The translations under genes and the position numbers were made by a program. Under the pieces are notes generated by a model. It made no database searches. It was not told where the DNA came from and saw nothing but the letters and a program-made list of their open reading frames with translations. A stretch of 64,000 nucleotides of DNA from Riptortus pedestris (lineage: Eukaryota > Arthropoda > Insecta > Hemiptera > Alydidae), in assembly GCA_019009955.1 (NCBI GenBank), contig CM032233.1:116492501-116556500 (forward strand), read 5' to 3'. Shown here piece by piece: positions 37,703 through 48,284 of this stretch. Within the stretch, counting starts at the first letter, position 1, and each line of letters opens with the position of its first letter.

Positions 37703-37995
37703 CGATTTTCGAAATTTTTCTTCAAATGTCCATCGATCCTACCCAGGAGATGGAGAAAATGAGGTCCGTTCAAAACTGTATATAAACTGCTCAAAAATGA
37801 ATAGGGATATTGGCTGTTTTGTGGTATGTATGGGGCCTAGCATATTTTTATTTTTTTTAATATAAATATAATTAATATTGGGCCAGGAGGAGGGGGGGGG
37901 TTTAGAGGGGAAAAAATCAAAAAATTGTATAGAACCAATCTTATTGCAAATTAAATGCACTATAAATCTTGTTATATATATATATATATATTAAT
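37699..37995 (+). mobile_element. HINE-like fragment, plus, replaced core
   Basis: Starts directly at the leader (TTTTCGAAATTTTTCTTC) and abuts the previous copy's 3' end. The (TA)n core is replaced by about 100 bases (37778-37877) containing CTGCTCAAAAATGAATAGGG and GTATGGGGCCTAGCAT. It ends in TA repeats near 37975-37990. The replaced core is shared with the copy at 38776. Confidence 0.75.
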
Positions 37996-38235
37996 TGTGT
38001 TCTGATATCATCAAATGAGTTATAATCCAGTTTAAATAGAACATAAAATGAGGGTCATATATTTTTTACGACAGATCAACACAAAATGAGAAAATCAAGC
38101 TGGCACTTCATGCGACTGAAAAGGATTTCGTCTTGTGCATAGGCATTATAATTTCACGGTATTGTATAATTGAACGCTGCACTTGCGTCACTATCCCATT
38201 ACATAAAGGTCTCAATCTGAGTATAATTAATTAAA
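37996..38235. other. Single-copy-looking spacer
   Basis: Composition becomes more balanced toward the right and leads into the island at 38236. No repeat or gene was recognised. Confidence 0.3.
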
Positions 38236-38399
38236 AAATGATTGGTGGTGAGGCAATTATTGGGGGTAGTTTGAGGTGTCCGACTGAGGTGCTTTACCCG
38301 ATAATGTCATCAAAACAGTGGGCCGGCAAAGCGACTGGACAGGGCAGCCCCCACCCCCCCTCGTCCCCTCTCTCCTTCTATTTCCAATACCACTCTCCT

Positions 38400-38443
<44 letters not shown>

Positions 38444-38520
38444 ATCGTGTTTGTTTAATTCTCAAATAGGGACCACCTCCAGCCGATTGGAAGTAATGTT
38501 CTTTGGCCGCTAAGCCATTC
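38236..38520. promoter_or_regulatory. GC-rich island with (CT)n
   Basis: A GC-rich stretch contains GAGGTGTCCGACTGAGG and GGCCGGCAAAGCGACTGG, followed by C-runs and a (CT)n tract at about 38402-38441. A 91-codon open frame covers it but shows only low-complexity Ser/Leu/Pro in its second half. Organisation is similar to 16.7-17.5 kb. I treat it as a candidate conserved non-coding element rather than a gene. Confidence 0.3.
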
Positions 38521-38775
38521 CTTCCTTACTCGGCGAATCTGTGCAAACAACAAACAATATTAAGGCCCGTTATAGATTTTCCATTGTGTGAGCCTGTCCG
38601 TCTGCCCGTCAATGTGTCACACAAATATATCCTTTAGAGCGAATTAATGTGATTCCACTTCATTTCGTACGTACTTGTGTATTTACATATGGTCGATCAT
38701 TGCCCATAGTCAGTCGTCCATAACTCCTATTTAATATTTGAAAGGCCTAAGTGCTTGGGAGGCAACCTCCAACCG
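38521..38775. other. Balanced-composition spacer
   Basis: About 250 bases of balanced composition that may belong to the same regulatory island. No repeat partner was seen in the window. Confidence 0.25.
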
Positions 38776-39666
38776 TTTTAAGCAGATTTCCCTTAAGAAA
38801 TCAGCTATTGAGGTTGTACTCATGACGCGATTTTCGAAATTTTTCTTCAAATGTCCACCGATCCTACCCAGGAGATGACGAAAATGAGGTCCGTTCAAAA
38901 CTGTATATAAACTGCTCAAAAATGAATAGGGATATTGGCTGTTTTGTGGTATGTATGGGGCCTAGCATGTTTTTATTTTTTTTAATATAAATATCATTAA
39001 TATCGGGCCAGGAGGAGGGGGGGGTTTAGAGGGGGAAAAAATCAAAAAATTGTAGAGAACCAATCTCATTGCAAATTAAATGCACTATAAGTATTGTTAT
39101 ATATATATTTATTCATTATCTTGTATATTAACCGAGATATTTGCATTTTTCAGTTTTCAGCCATTAGCAAGCCGCCATTTCTACTCATGTTACATAAACT
39201 ATACTCTGCTACATAATAAATCACATTATATGAATCTTAAATACCAAATATTGTTTTCAAGAGACCTTTATTATACGAGATACATGCAAATATGTCCCGG
39301 TGACCCCCCCCCCCGTCATAAGGTTTTGGACTACTAAAATTTGATTGATTGAGATAACAATTATTCTACTCATTATTAATTACAGTAATAGATATAGTAA
39401 ATAGTTCTCAATAAAATGATTATGTTATATTCTGATATATTTCAGTAATTATTTTTCTAATGAGTGCGAGGCGGGCAGACCCGTTTGTTTACATTTCTAA
39501 CCCAACGCTTCCTGTCGGCAGGTTATTGAAATCAGATGAAAATTTCTTATTTACGTTTGTATTTATTCACGGTGGTGTTGTGTTAGCAGTATGTATATTT
39601 ATCTATTACTAAACTTCACGTGGGAAATCTGCTTAGTTTACGCAGCCCCTGCGTGACGGACTTTTG
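38776..39666 (+). mobile_element. HINE-like element, plus, full length, replaced core
   Basis: The 5' palindrome has lost one GGG arm (CCCTTAAGAAATC). The leader is intact. The core is the same 100-base replacement as at 37.8 kb instead of (TA)n, and the G-run block and long-3' region follow. It ends in GGGAAATCTGCTTAG and the perfect hairpin ACGCAG-CCC-CTGCGT at 39640-39654. Confidence 0.85.
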
Positions 39667-39923
39667 ATTACTTTGACACTTTAATTCATTTTTTTTTAAA
39701 ATTCTCATTGAGTGCTAATTTAAAAAGCCATACATTCAAATTTTAAATTAAAAATTCGCTTGTGTCATTTTCATATCTTTCTCTGCTAGAGACATATGCT
39801 TTATCAATGTTCACAGGTAAGATTGTATGATAAGTATGTTATGCGAAAATAATTTGGCTTCTACATGTAGTTTAGAAAGAGAATTTGCAAGGATACCATT
39901 ACCTTTTGATACCTTTTGATTTT
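39667..39923. other. AT-rich spacer
   Basis: No feature was recognised between two element copies. Confidence 0.3.
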
Positions 39924-40197
39924 ATTAGCAAATTTCTCTTAAGGGAATGAGGTCGTACTCATGACGCGATTTTCGAAACATTTCATCAAATGCCCATCGA
40001 TCCAAAATGGGTCCTTTCAAAACTATATATATATATATATGGTGTCGCTGTTTTGGTCAGTACTTTTTAGCCATGAAAAAGTGAAAATAAATATTCTCGA
40101 AATATTGGAATGAACTAAGATTTTTTCACCAACACTGACCAAAACTCCGAAAAACAACAATACCATATATATAACCTGGTCGAATACAACAAAACTA

Positions 40198-40237
<40 letters not shown>

Positions 40238-40707
40238 CTGTTAACGCTCTAGCGGTAGCAATTTTTGTTTGATCGTTACCAATCTCGATATTTAAAAGTT
40301 TTGTGTAAAACAAAAGATCGAGTTCGTTAATGGTTGAAATCTGGCCAGTAGGAGGGGGGGGGGGTTAGAGGGGAGAATTAAGAAAATTCTTAATATCGCC
40401 GTTATTATGCGTCGGATCGGAAAATAGTGTAGAACCAATCTCATTACAAATGTAATGTTCTATAATTGTTGTTATGTAAACTTTTTCACTATCTTGATTA
40501 GTAACAGAGATATTTGCATTTTTTAGTTTTCTGCGTCAAACCACTTCTTCAGTAAAACCCCACTTCTACGCATCCCATATTAACAATAAACTGTTATATC
40601 ATGAAATACTTTATTTGAAGCCTTAATACCAAATATTGTTCTCATTGAACTTTTGAGGTAAATGCGAATACGTGACACACGTGGGAAATCTGCTTAGATA
40701 ACGCAGA
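39924..40707 (+). mobile_element. HINE-like element, plus, with insertion in TA core
   Basis: The leader is shortened (the GGGAAATC arm is partly deleted). The (TA)n core is split by a foldback-like insertion at 40041-40164 and resumes at 40203-40232. After it come ACGCTCTAGCGGT, the G-run block and the short-3' region, ending in GGGAAATCTGCTTAGATAACGCAG at 40683-40706 with the second hairpin arm lost. Confidence 0.75.
40041..40164. mobile_element. Small foldback insertion in TA core
   Basis: About 120 bases of non-TA sequence lie inside the microsatellite core. The perfect 12-base inverted pair GTTTTGGTCAGT (40050-40061) and ACTGACCAAAAC (40134-40145) lies near its ends. The outer ends GGTGTCG and AATACC are only partly complementary. 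It may be a small MITE that targets TA, but a second copy would be needed to classify it. Confidence 0.4.
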
Positions 40708-41016
40708 ACAGTTCCTCATTTTGTTCCAATTTAAGGAAGATCACGTCATCTAAATGTTATTTCAACCCTTGGAAAATTGTCTTAACGTTTTTCTTTTTAT
40801 GACTGGAATGAACGACATTAATTTTCTGTTTGGTTTACTTACCATATTTAATTTTAGACAATAATTTACTACTTCTCTCTAATGTCCTACATAGCCTTGG
40901 GTCTTGAGTTCAAGGCCTCGCTGGCTCAAAGAATCTTTAAGATAATAAATATTGTATATAGCCAAAAACACTCTGAGCTTTCATTTTGGTTTCATGTTTT
41001 TGGTGTAGGTATGTGT
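40708..41016. other. Spacer
   Basis: No gene, RNA or repeat was recognised in these 300 bases. Confidence 0.3.
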
Positions 41017-41500
41017 TTTAGCAGATTTCCCTTAAGGGAAATCAGCTATTGAGGTTGTACGGAATTTTCGAAATTTTCCTTCAAATGTCCATCGATCCTA
41101 CCTAGTAGATGACGAAAATGAGGTCCGTTCAAAACTGTATATATGTATATATATATTTGTTTGTTAGAGCTCTAGCGGTCGCAATTGTTGTTTGATCGTT
41201 ACCAAACTCGATATTTAGTCGTTTTATGTAAAAAGAAAGATCAATTTCGTTAACGGCTGAAATCGGACCAGTGGGAGGGGGGGGGGTTTAGAGGGGAGGA
41301 TTCTCAAAAATTCGAAATATCTCCGTTATTATACGTCAGATCGAAAAATTGTACAGAATCGATCTTATTACAAATTAAATTTACTATAAATATCGTTATA
41401 TAAATTTATTCTCTATCTTGAATATTAACCGAGATATTTGCAATTTTATTAAATTAAATGTGGGTGGGGGGGGGGCGAAGTGACTTTCCCCCTATTCTAG
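41017..41500 (+). mobile_element. HINE-like element, plus, 3'-truncated
   Basis: Perfect 5' palindrome (CCCTTAAGGG), leader, short TA core at 41137-41154, a variant of the ACCGCT repeat, and the G-run block. The start of the GAGTTTCCCGC-type 3' third is present up to about 41500, then the sequence stops without subterminal repeat or hairpin. Confidence 0.75.
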
Positions 41501-41519
41501 TTTTCAAATAATAATTCGG

Positions 41520-41745
41520 AGCTCAAGTTAGTCATGTGAGTTAATGCGTTGCCATTAATCTCACATTGCAAACCTAGAGCGGCGAGTTCGAATCCCGCCT
41601 GGACAAAGGAATTTATTTGGTGATGGAATTCATTAAATAAAATCCTTAGTACTACCCTGACTAGAAAAGGGTAACCTGTAGATAACCCATCCCATATATC
41701 CTTAGTTGCAAAAAGTTCACGTTAGTAAATAATTTAATTTAAATA
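41520..41745 (+). repeat. tRNA-derived SINE, full length
   Basis: The tRNA-like head starts at GAGCTCAAGTTAGTCATGTG, with B box GAGTTCGAATCCC at about 41585-41597. The body blocks GAATTTATTTGGTGATGG, CATTAAATAAAATCCTTAG and GTAACCTGTAGATAACCC follow, and the tail is AGTAAATAATTTAATTT. It lies directly downstream of a truncated HINE-like element. Confidence 0.8.
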
Positions 41746-41857
41746 ATAATTTTATAAATTACTTACATTTAGGTAGAATTTATAACTTTACACATTGCAG
41801 CGTGTATGCCCATATCTTCACCTTCATTCATTAACCAGGTCCCTCGAACATCCTCAC

Positions 41858-41967
41858 CGAAACTCCTCTTCACTCTCTGGGTCTGCTTCTTTTTCTTGTC
41901 CTACCTGGGTTACCGTGTAACTTAGGGAAAGGCTGACAAGATCCATTCTTCCAGAGTGTTCCAACTA
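41858..41967 (-). ncRNA. Candidate exon (minus)
   Basis: The minus-strand acceptor ATTTTATGCCTGCAG is at 41968-41982. Two donors are possible: CCCAG-GTAGGAC (exon end 41905, 63 bases) and TCG-GTGAGGA (exon end 41858, 110 bases). Two frames close quickly and the third stays open through the short form only. Composition is balanced, unlike the flanks. The orientation agrees with the candidates at 27.4, 46.8 and 63.9 kb. Confidence 0.3.
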
Positions 41968-41982
41968 CTGCAGGCATAAAAT

Positions 41983-42720
41983 AATAAAAATATAATTACT
42001 CTTATTCTAGAAAATTTCCGTTTCATAAAAAAATATATTTCAAAATCGTTGGCTCTTCCTGCCCCTCACTTAAAGAGAATAGCCATTTAATATTGTGCTA
42101 TGCATAGTGGAGTTACATAGTGTATTATTGACATTATTCTTTTCAAACTGATATGGCTGTTTATGATGATAGCTCATTAATTGATAGGTTTGTTATGAGT
42201 GATGGCAAATCCTTATTACATCTGACGTTACTAGAGATAGATATACAGACGAGGTTGTGGAACGCATATAACAAGGTATCTGACGTAGCTTGTCCCACAT
42301 GAAGAGGCTGTATTCATTCCCTGACAGACAAATCAAGACTTGTAGCTGTCAGTCTACTTAGAGTGATTGCTCTTCATAACATCAAAGTCACTCGGCTATT
42401 TCCCTCACTCCAGCACGACTATCAATGAGACCGACCTGCTGAGAAAGTTACATGAAAAATAATCATCTAATCTATTGACAACTATTTATGACTTTTATAA
42501 ACAATGCCGAATAAAATTGGTCAAATCAATGAATAAAAATGAGTTTCCAGAACATGAGTTTATTGTGAAACGTTTACATGTTTCACCCCTCTCTTGACTC
42601 CTCTTCAGAAAATAATGACCATAGAATATGGTATTATCATTAATGCGCTATAACCTAGAGGGTCATACGACTTTTCTGCCAGATAGGTGACATCAAGATT
42701 AAAGGACTGCCAGATATTGG
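41983..42720. other. Intergenic stretch, partly balanced composition
   Basis: Sequence at 42220-42450 is of balanced composition without repeat partners and may hold another exon or conserved element. No reading frame supports a gene. Confidence 0.25.
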
Positions 42721-42723
42721 CTG

Positions 42724-43140
42724 ACAAGGGGAGTGCAAAGCCTTCCCCCCACCGATTTGAATGAAAATTATTTTGTGTTTAGTACCTAATGACAAACAAA
42801 TTTTGTTAAAGTGAGGGAACGCGCTTCTCAAGCGTTCGTCTAAAAAAAAATTTTAAAGTTTGCCTGAACGTCTTGAATTGTTCCTAAAGTATCTATTTCA
42901 AGCATTCCCCCGTGGCTCAGGGAATAAAGAGCTTTCTTTTTGTTGCCGGAAATCTCAAAATCGAAACTTGCTAGGAGCGACTATTTTTTTCTGGATTTTT
43001 TTTTTCATTTTTTGTTTCTAGGTCGTTTGTTTAATATTAACAAATAAATAAAACGTTTCCTTTAATTTTTAGCATGTTCCATATATTTAAAGAAAATTCG
43101 AATGCTTTCTAATATTATACAAGAAATATATTATTAATTG
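42724..43140 (+). repeat. Left arm of large inverted repeat, with tRNA-like segment
   Basis: About 415 bases match the reverse complement of 44081-44472. Shared landmarks in order are ACAAGGGGAGTGCA, CCCACCGATTTGAATGAAAA, CTTCTCAAGCGTTC, the tRNA-like stretch 42907-42990, TTCTAGGTCGTTT and AAAGAAAATTCGAATGC. The tRNA-like part has GTGGCTCAGGGAATAAAG as a possible A box, but the B-box region is degenerate, so it is a pseudo-tRNA inside a dispersed repeat. Confidence 0.75.
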
Positions 43141-43718
43141 AAAAGTCCGTCACTCAGGGGCTGCGTAAAGTAAGCAGATTTCACACGAGAAAGTATTACA
43201 ATAGAGAAATTTCACAAGAGCCAAACAGTTACAAAAACGGCCGAACTTTTGGCGGGAAACTCACTTTCGTCTGTTACCCGTCTACATTTAATAAAAATGC
43301 AAATATCTCGGTTAATATTCAAGATAGAGAATAAATGTATATAACAATATTTATGGTAAAGTTAATTTGCAATAAGATTAATTTTATATAACTTTTCGGT
43401 CCGACGTATAGTAACGGAGATATTTTGAATTTTCGAAAATCCTCCCCTCTAAACCCCCCCTTCCACTTGTCCGATTTCAGCCATTAACGAACTTGCTCTG
43501 TCTTTTTACATAAAACGACTAAATATCCAGTTTGGTAACGATTTAATAATAATTGCGACCGCTAGAACGGTAACAGACAAATATATATACAGTTTTGAAC
43601 GGACCTCATTTTCGTCATCTCCTAGGTAGGATCGATGGACATTTGAAGAAAAATGTTCAAAATCACGTCATGAGTACAACCTCAATAGCTGATTTCTCTT
43701 AAAGGAAATCTGCTAAAA
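43141..43718 (-). mobile_element. HINE-like element, minus, complete
   Basis: The minus copy lies just right of the left inverted-repeat arm: hairpin variant CACTCAGGGGCTGCG at 43150-43164, the GAGTTTCCCGCC-type 3' third, the G-run block, ACCGTTCTAGCGGT-type repeat at 43558-43571, a very short TA core and a palindromic 5' end at 43690-43713. T/A-rich flanks fit the family's insertion habit. Confidence 0.8.
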
Positions 43719-43910
43719 CGTAAGTATATTACAATTATCAACAATAACGCAGAAATTTTATTATTTTATCTATCTTTACCAATTTATTTTATTTTATATT
43801 ATTTTACAATTAATAAAGGCATTTAAAATTTTCTAGCTCTAGACATAAAAATATTCTTTAACAGTTTTATATGTTAGAGCTATATTTTCATTATGCTTGA
43901 CATTGGATGA
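43719..43910. other. AT-rich sequence inside the inverted repeat spacer
   Basis: No feature was recognised. The stretch separates the HINE-like copy from the small inverted-repeat element. Confidence 0.3.
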
Positions 43911-44073
43911 CTGGCGTATATTTCTATCATCAAGTTAACAATTTTATATCGGATGACAACGTTGTTGAAGAGTAGAATGTATTTTAACTACATGATATTT
44001 TGTGATTCTGTTGGTTCAAATACGAGCAGAGACACGTAAAATTTTTAACTTTGATGATAGAAATATACGTCAG
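43911..44073. mobile_element. MITE-like element with 23-bp terminal inverted repeats
   Basis: The ends CTGGCGTATATTTCTATCATCAA (43911-43933) and its near-perfect reverse complement (44051-44073) differ at one position in 23. The 163-base length, AT-rich interior and lack of a frame fit a MITE. No clear target-site duplication could be read and there is no second copy in the window. Confidence 0.5.
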
Positions 44074-44080
44074 TGATCAG

Positions 44081-44472
44081 TAATATATTTCTTGTATAAC
44101 ATTAAATATTCCCTTATACCAATTCAATTTTTAACAGAAAGCATTCGAATTTTCTTTAAATATAAAGAACACGCTAAAAATTAAAAAAAAACTATTTATT
44201 TATTTTTTAATATGAAATAAACGACCTAGAAGCAAAAAAAGTTGCTCCCGGCGAGTTTTGATCTCGAGATTTCCGGCTACAAAAAGAAAGCGCTATCCCC
44301 TGAGCAACGGGGGAATCCTTGAAATAACAATAACAATTGAATGACAATGTTTATTGAATGAACGCTTGAGAAGTGCGTTCTCTCACTTTAACAGATTTGG
44401 GTTTCCACCAGGAACTAAACACTAAAAAATTTTCATTCAAATCGGTGGGGAGAAGGCCGTGCACTCCCCTTG
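44081..44472 (-). repeat. Right arm of large inverted repeat, with tRNA-like segment
   Basis: Reverse complement of the left arm at 42724-43140. The tRNA-like part is better preserved here: minus strand 44312-44244 carries CCCCCGTTGCTCAGGGGATAG, which folds as a D-arm/A-box-like start, and a GAGATCAAAACTC stretch at the B-box place. The arms differ by substitutions and by an indel near 44330-44360. Confidence 0.75.
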
Positions 44473-44787
44473 TGAGACATCAGTTCATTTCAAAACGTCT
44501 GGCTTATGCATATGCCATGGGAGACGTAGAGTCAATCATCATCAAGGAAATCATGAAGAAAAATTAGTCTTTGTCACTAAGGCATTTTTATTAATAAGCT
44601 TATCTATATTTTTAAAGATAAGGCGTAATAATCAAATTGTATATATTCTTTTTATTACCAATAATTTTCACAGCTTCTGAAATTAATTAAATAGGTAAGA
44701 CACATTTTGTAAGAGAGATTTGATTCTCCCCAAAGTATATATATTTTTAGAAGCCATTTAAACGAAAAAATAAATTAAAGATGCGTA

Positions 44788-44968
44788 TACACGCACACAC
44801 ACGCACACACACACACACCCACACGCACGCACGCACGCACACAAACACACACACACATACACACACACACGCACACGCACACGCACACGCACGCACACAC
44901 ACACACACATACACACACACACGCACACGCACGCACGCACACACACACACACATACACACACACACGT
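44788..44968. repeat. (CA)n/(GCAC)n microsatellite
   Basis: A compound CA repeat with regular GCAC and TACA interruptions. The long Cys-Val and His-Thr frames on both strands are translated repeat. Confidence 0.95.
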
Positions 44969-45319
44969 ACATCACATATCATGCCACATATTTTTTAATC
45001 TCATTGACAAGGAATAATTTTCTAAATAATTATGCTGAATCATTCACTATACCCATATGTGTCTTTGAAGACATCTTGGTTTCTTCTCTCTCTCTTGGTT
45101 AGTCTTGACGAGATTTTTTCGGCAACAGGGTCTAATGGCAGAAAAAATGTAGCACAATTAAAATAAATTTAAATCCTGTAATTATAAGATCCTCAATAGG
45201 CACTGAGGGGAGCTCCGGACGATTTAAATGTTAATTGTTTGATAAACTCGTGTAATAAAAATTGAATTTCATACATTGGTTTGGCCTTTTGACAATAAGT
45301 CAAATATGCATCACGCCTA
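44969..45319. other. Spacer
   Basis: No gene or repeat was recognised. A short GC-richer patch lies at 45195-45225. Confidence 0.3.
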
Positions 45320-46220
45320 CTGAGAGTTAATTTTTAAGTGACTTGGAATGAATGTTTAATTGACATTTTTTTAAACGAGGAAATTGGAGAATAGAAGGTG
45401 TCAGATGAGTAACGTGTCCAGGATGCGGGAAATGTGATTAGTTTACGCAGCCCCTGCGTGAAGGGCTTCTTGTGTTGATTTTATATTTTATGACAAGTTT
45501 TAGGCCAGAGGTTTGTAATTGTCTTCCATGCAGCTTTAACTAACTTTTAGCATTCAATTTCGTTATGTCTGGTGAATTATAGAATTTAAAATTAAGTTTA
45601 AAGTGTTACACTTTTGATCATTTTTGGGCTAAACAATCTTTTTATATCATGTAGGTTATGTACCGTAAATTAGGTTTCAAGGAAGGTTAGATGCAGTTGA
45701 TAGATCTATAATATTCTATTTCTATTATCTAAAAGACAAGAAATCACATTTCAATTGAATTTAAATTTTAGGACCTTCTGGAAGCTTGATATTAACCTGA
45801 AAGGAAGAATTAGATCTATAAATGTACAAGATTTAACACTTTTAAACTAAATATAATTTTTCTACATTTCTTATTGAGGTATATTGTAATGCGCTATACG
45901 GAATAAAGGAATTTAAACATAAGTTATCTACTCTTCTTTTAAAGTAATATATCATGTTGCATCAAGAAAAAGGGACGCTTTTGAAAAGCTCTGTTGGGCG
46001 CACTGTAGAGACCTTTATTCATTCTACCGTGGACCTTAATGTAAAGCTGCATCATTTGATTCCAATGATACCATCTGTTCACAGAGGTTTAGGGATGGGA
46101 TGGGAGTGATAAAGTGTGCCTCTCCAATTGGCTTTTGATCTGAGGAAGTGGACGCTAGAAATAGATATTTTCTTCATTATTTTGAAACTGTAATTAAAAA
46201 AATAAAGAATAGTTCACCAT
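45320..46220 (+). repeat. 0.8-kb duplicated segment, copy 2
   Basis: Partner of 33745-34558. It contains a well preserved HINE-like 3' end at 45427-45466 (GGGAAATGTGATTAG then the perfect hairpin ACGCAG-CCC-CTGCGT at 45445-45459), which is degraded in copy 1. Copy 2 is about 90 bases longer through small insertions. The segment may itself be a dispersed repeat that uses this 3' end. Confidence 0.75.
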
Positions 46221-46725
46221 TTCAATTTTTTTATACATGCGATACTACTGATTGATATAATATATAAACATTACGAACATAACACGTTATATGCATATTT
46301 CAGCTTTGAAATGTATTGAGATCATTACTAATAAAATACTGGCAACATAAATAATAAATCCCAGGATTCTTATTTTATAGCCAATGAAATAACAACATAA
46401 AAATCGTGTTACACTTAATGTCTACAAATATTCTTTGTTAGTTTCTCAAACCCATTTTGAGCGCGATTGAGAATTATAAAAATTATAAGTTAAAGTGATT
46501 ACATTAATGAAATCTATGGGAATAGTTTTGCATAGCTTTTTTGTAAAACACCCTTAAGTGCAATGTCCTACTGCATAAAATGTTTAGATGGAGACCAGTA
46601 TTTACCTGATATGCTATTCAAATTGACGATAATGGCTCTGGAGAAAGTGTATGAAGCCAAAGCTTGACCAGGCGTCTCCGGCAGTTTTGAAGAAGCATTG
46701 TGTCATCTGGGACATCTAATCTCAC
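46221..46725. other. Spacer upstream of candidate exon
   Basis: AT-rich on the left, more balanced from 46620 onward. Nothing specific was recognised. Confidence 0.3.
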
Positions 46726-46855
46726 CTCAGTGGCGGAGGATGAATCATGGTGAACTATTCACGATATACTCCTCTGTTCATGGCTGGATACGCAGCGATC
46801 TCTAGGAATACAGTGTCGGCATTTCCCAGGGCTCTAGTTGTGTATAAAAAATGTC
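46726..46855 (-). ncRNA. Candidate untranslated exon (minus)
   Basis: The best splice-site pair in the window: on the minus strand ATTTTTTCTTTGTTAGCAG is the acceptor just before 46855, and CACTGAG-GTGAGATT is the donor after 46726, giving a 130-base exon. All three frames contain stop codons, so it is non-coding or 5' UTR. Balanced composition contrasts with AT-rich flanks. Confidence 0.35.
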
Positions 46856-46929
46856 CTGCTAACAAAGAAAAAATAGACAGAAGTTAGGATCGGTGGGAAT
46901 TTGAAATTGCGTCATGAGCCCAACATAAA

Positions 46930-47610
46930 TACCTGACTCTCTTGAGTGAAGTCTACATTCATTTCATAATAACTATGTACTGTTTATCAGGACATACATA
47001 CATTAGACAGAGCACACAAGTTGGAGAACTCGCCTAATCAGCAGGTTGATCAGCTACTCAAAAAAGAACTTATGACAACACATATTGTACACATGAAGAT
47101 ATTCAAGCCCAAGCAAAACATATGATACTCAATTCATAGCAAAAATCTTGGTTGTCCACAACTGATAACAAACTTCGAGAACTGAAGCATATACTTGGTG
47201 AATGGCTTTCCTCAAAGAAGCTAATTAGAAGAGGAGTAGTTAAGAATTGGCCATTCACGACCGACTCACACTTACTTACTTACTGGAGAAAAAGAACCCT
47301 ACTGCCAACACTATAATGTTAAAATTACTATAAAACATATACTAACTGACTGCTATCTAAGGATTCACATAGACCTACCATACACTTTGACTGAACTACT
47401 ACATGACTAGCCAGTATATAGACCTCGTATTACTATCTGTAACATAACAACATTTTCAAAAAATTATAATGTAGGAAAATACTGAAAATGTTTGCAGAAA
47501 TGAGCATACTTACATAAATATAATAAAGTGATTATATAAATTTAACTGATTCGTCGCTAAATCACCCCTGTAGCGAAATGCGATTATTGTAAGAATAATA
47601 ATAATACATG
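46930..47610 (+). pseudogene. LINE fragment, RNase H and C-terminal end (I/Jockey-like)
   Basis: Broken plus-strand frames give, in order, TDNKLRELKHILGEW, SSKKLIRRGVV, RLTHTYLLEKKEP and ITIKHILTDC, then LPYTLTELLHD. This is the linker and Cys/His tail after the RNase H domain of I/Jockey-type ORF2. Several frameshifts and stops are present. The 3' end has an AATAATAATAATA tail at about 47595-47607. It is the same family as the fragment at 32.2 kb but opposite in orientation. Confidence 0.75.
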
Positions 47611-48284
47611 CATTTAACGGTTTCATTCTTTGCATATTTTTTTGTGTAGAGAATAATGGCTACATAAAAATATCAAATCAATTTTGTTATCTATCCCAGT
47701 GTGGTGTTCTAGTAATATTGGATGGTAGCATTTTTTAGGAGTAACGAATCTATAACTGGCTATTCCGATAGTTGTAGCATATGCACGCAAAGCTTTAACA
47801 TATTACAATAACTATAGGGTAAATATAGTATTAGCAAAAGCAGAGTATAATCACCTTTATGTATATTATTATTGGATTTTCACTAGACCAGGTGGTGCTT
47901 CGGATCTGAAAATCCTATATTACTGAGCATCGGCCCCGTGACTATTAACAGTTTCACTGGTTCGTTTGTACCGTACTAGTACATATTCAATTAGCAACGA
48001 TCTACCTATTTCAAAACCGCTAATGTGTGGTAATGTAGAAAATTATACCACGACGTATGAAATGGTGAACAACTTGAGTGAAGATTATGTAAGTTAAAAC
48101 CCTTGTTTATAAAAAGATTGACGGTTCGATGCTGTTCACAAAATAAGATTCACAACATGAAGAAAACAAAAAATTTCGTTTAACATGACGATGCATTTTT
48201 GTTCAGTCTACAGTTAATGTGTAGAAAGTGACGTAACATACACAACAAGTTGTCTATGATAAAGTACTAGTTTGGAGAGAAAAA
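47611..48284. other. AT-rich spacer
   Basis: No feature was recognised. Confidence 0.3.

Noticed and set aside
42907..42990. tRNA gene
   Set aside because: The A-box-like part is present but the B box is degenerate and the acceptor stem does not pair well. The stretch is part of a dispersed repeat with a second copy at 44244-44312.
44747..45017. Cys-Val-rich and His-Thr-rich frames
   Set aside because: They are translations of the CA/GCAC microsatellite in several frames on both strands.
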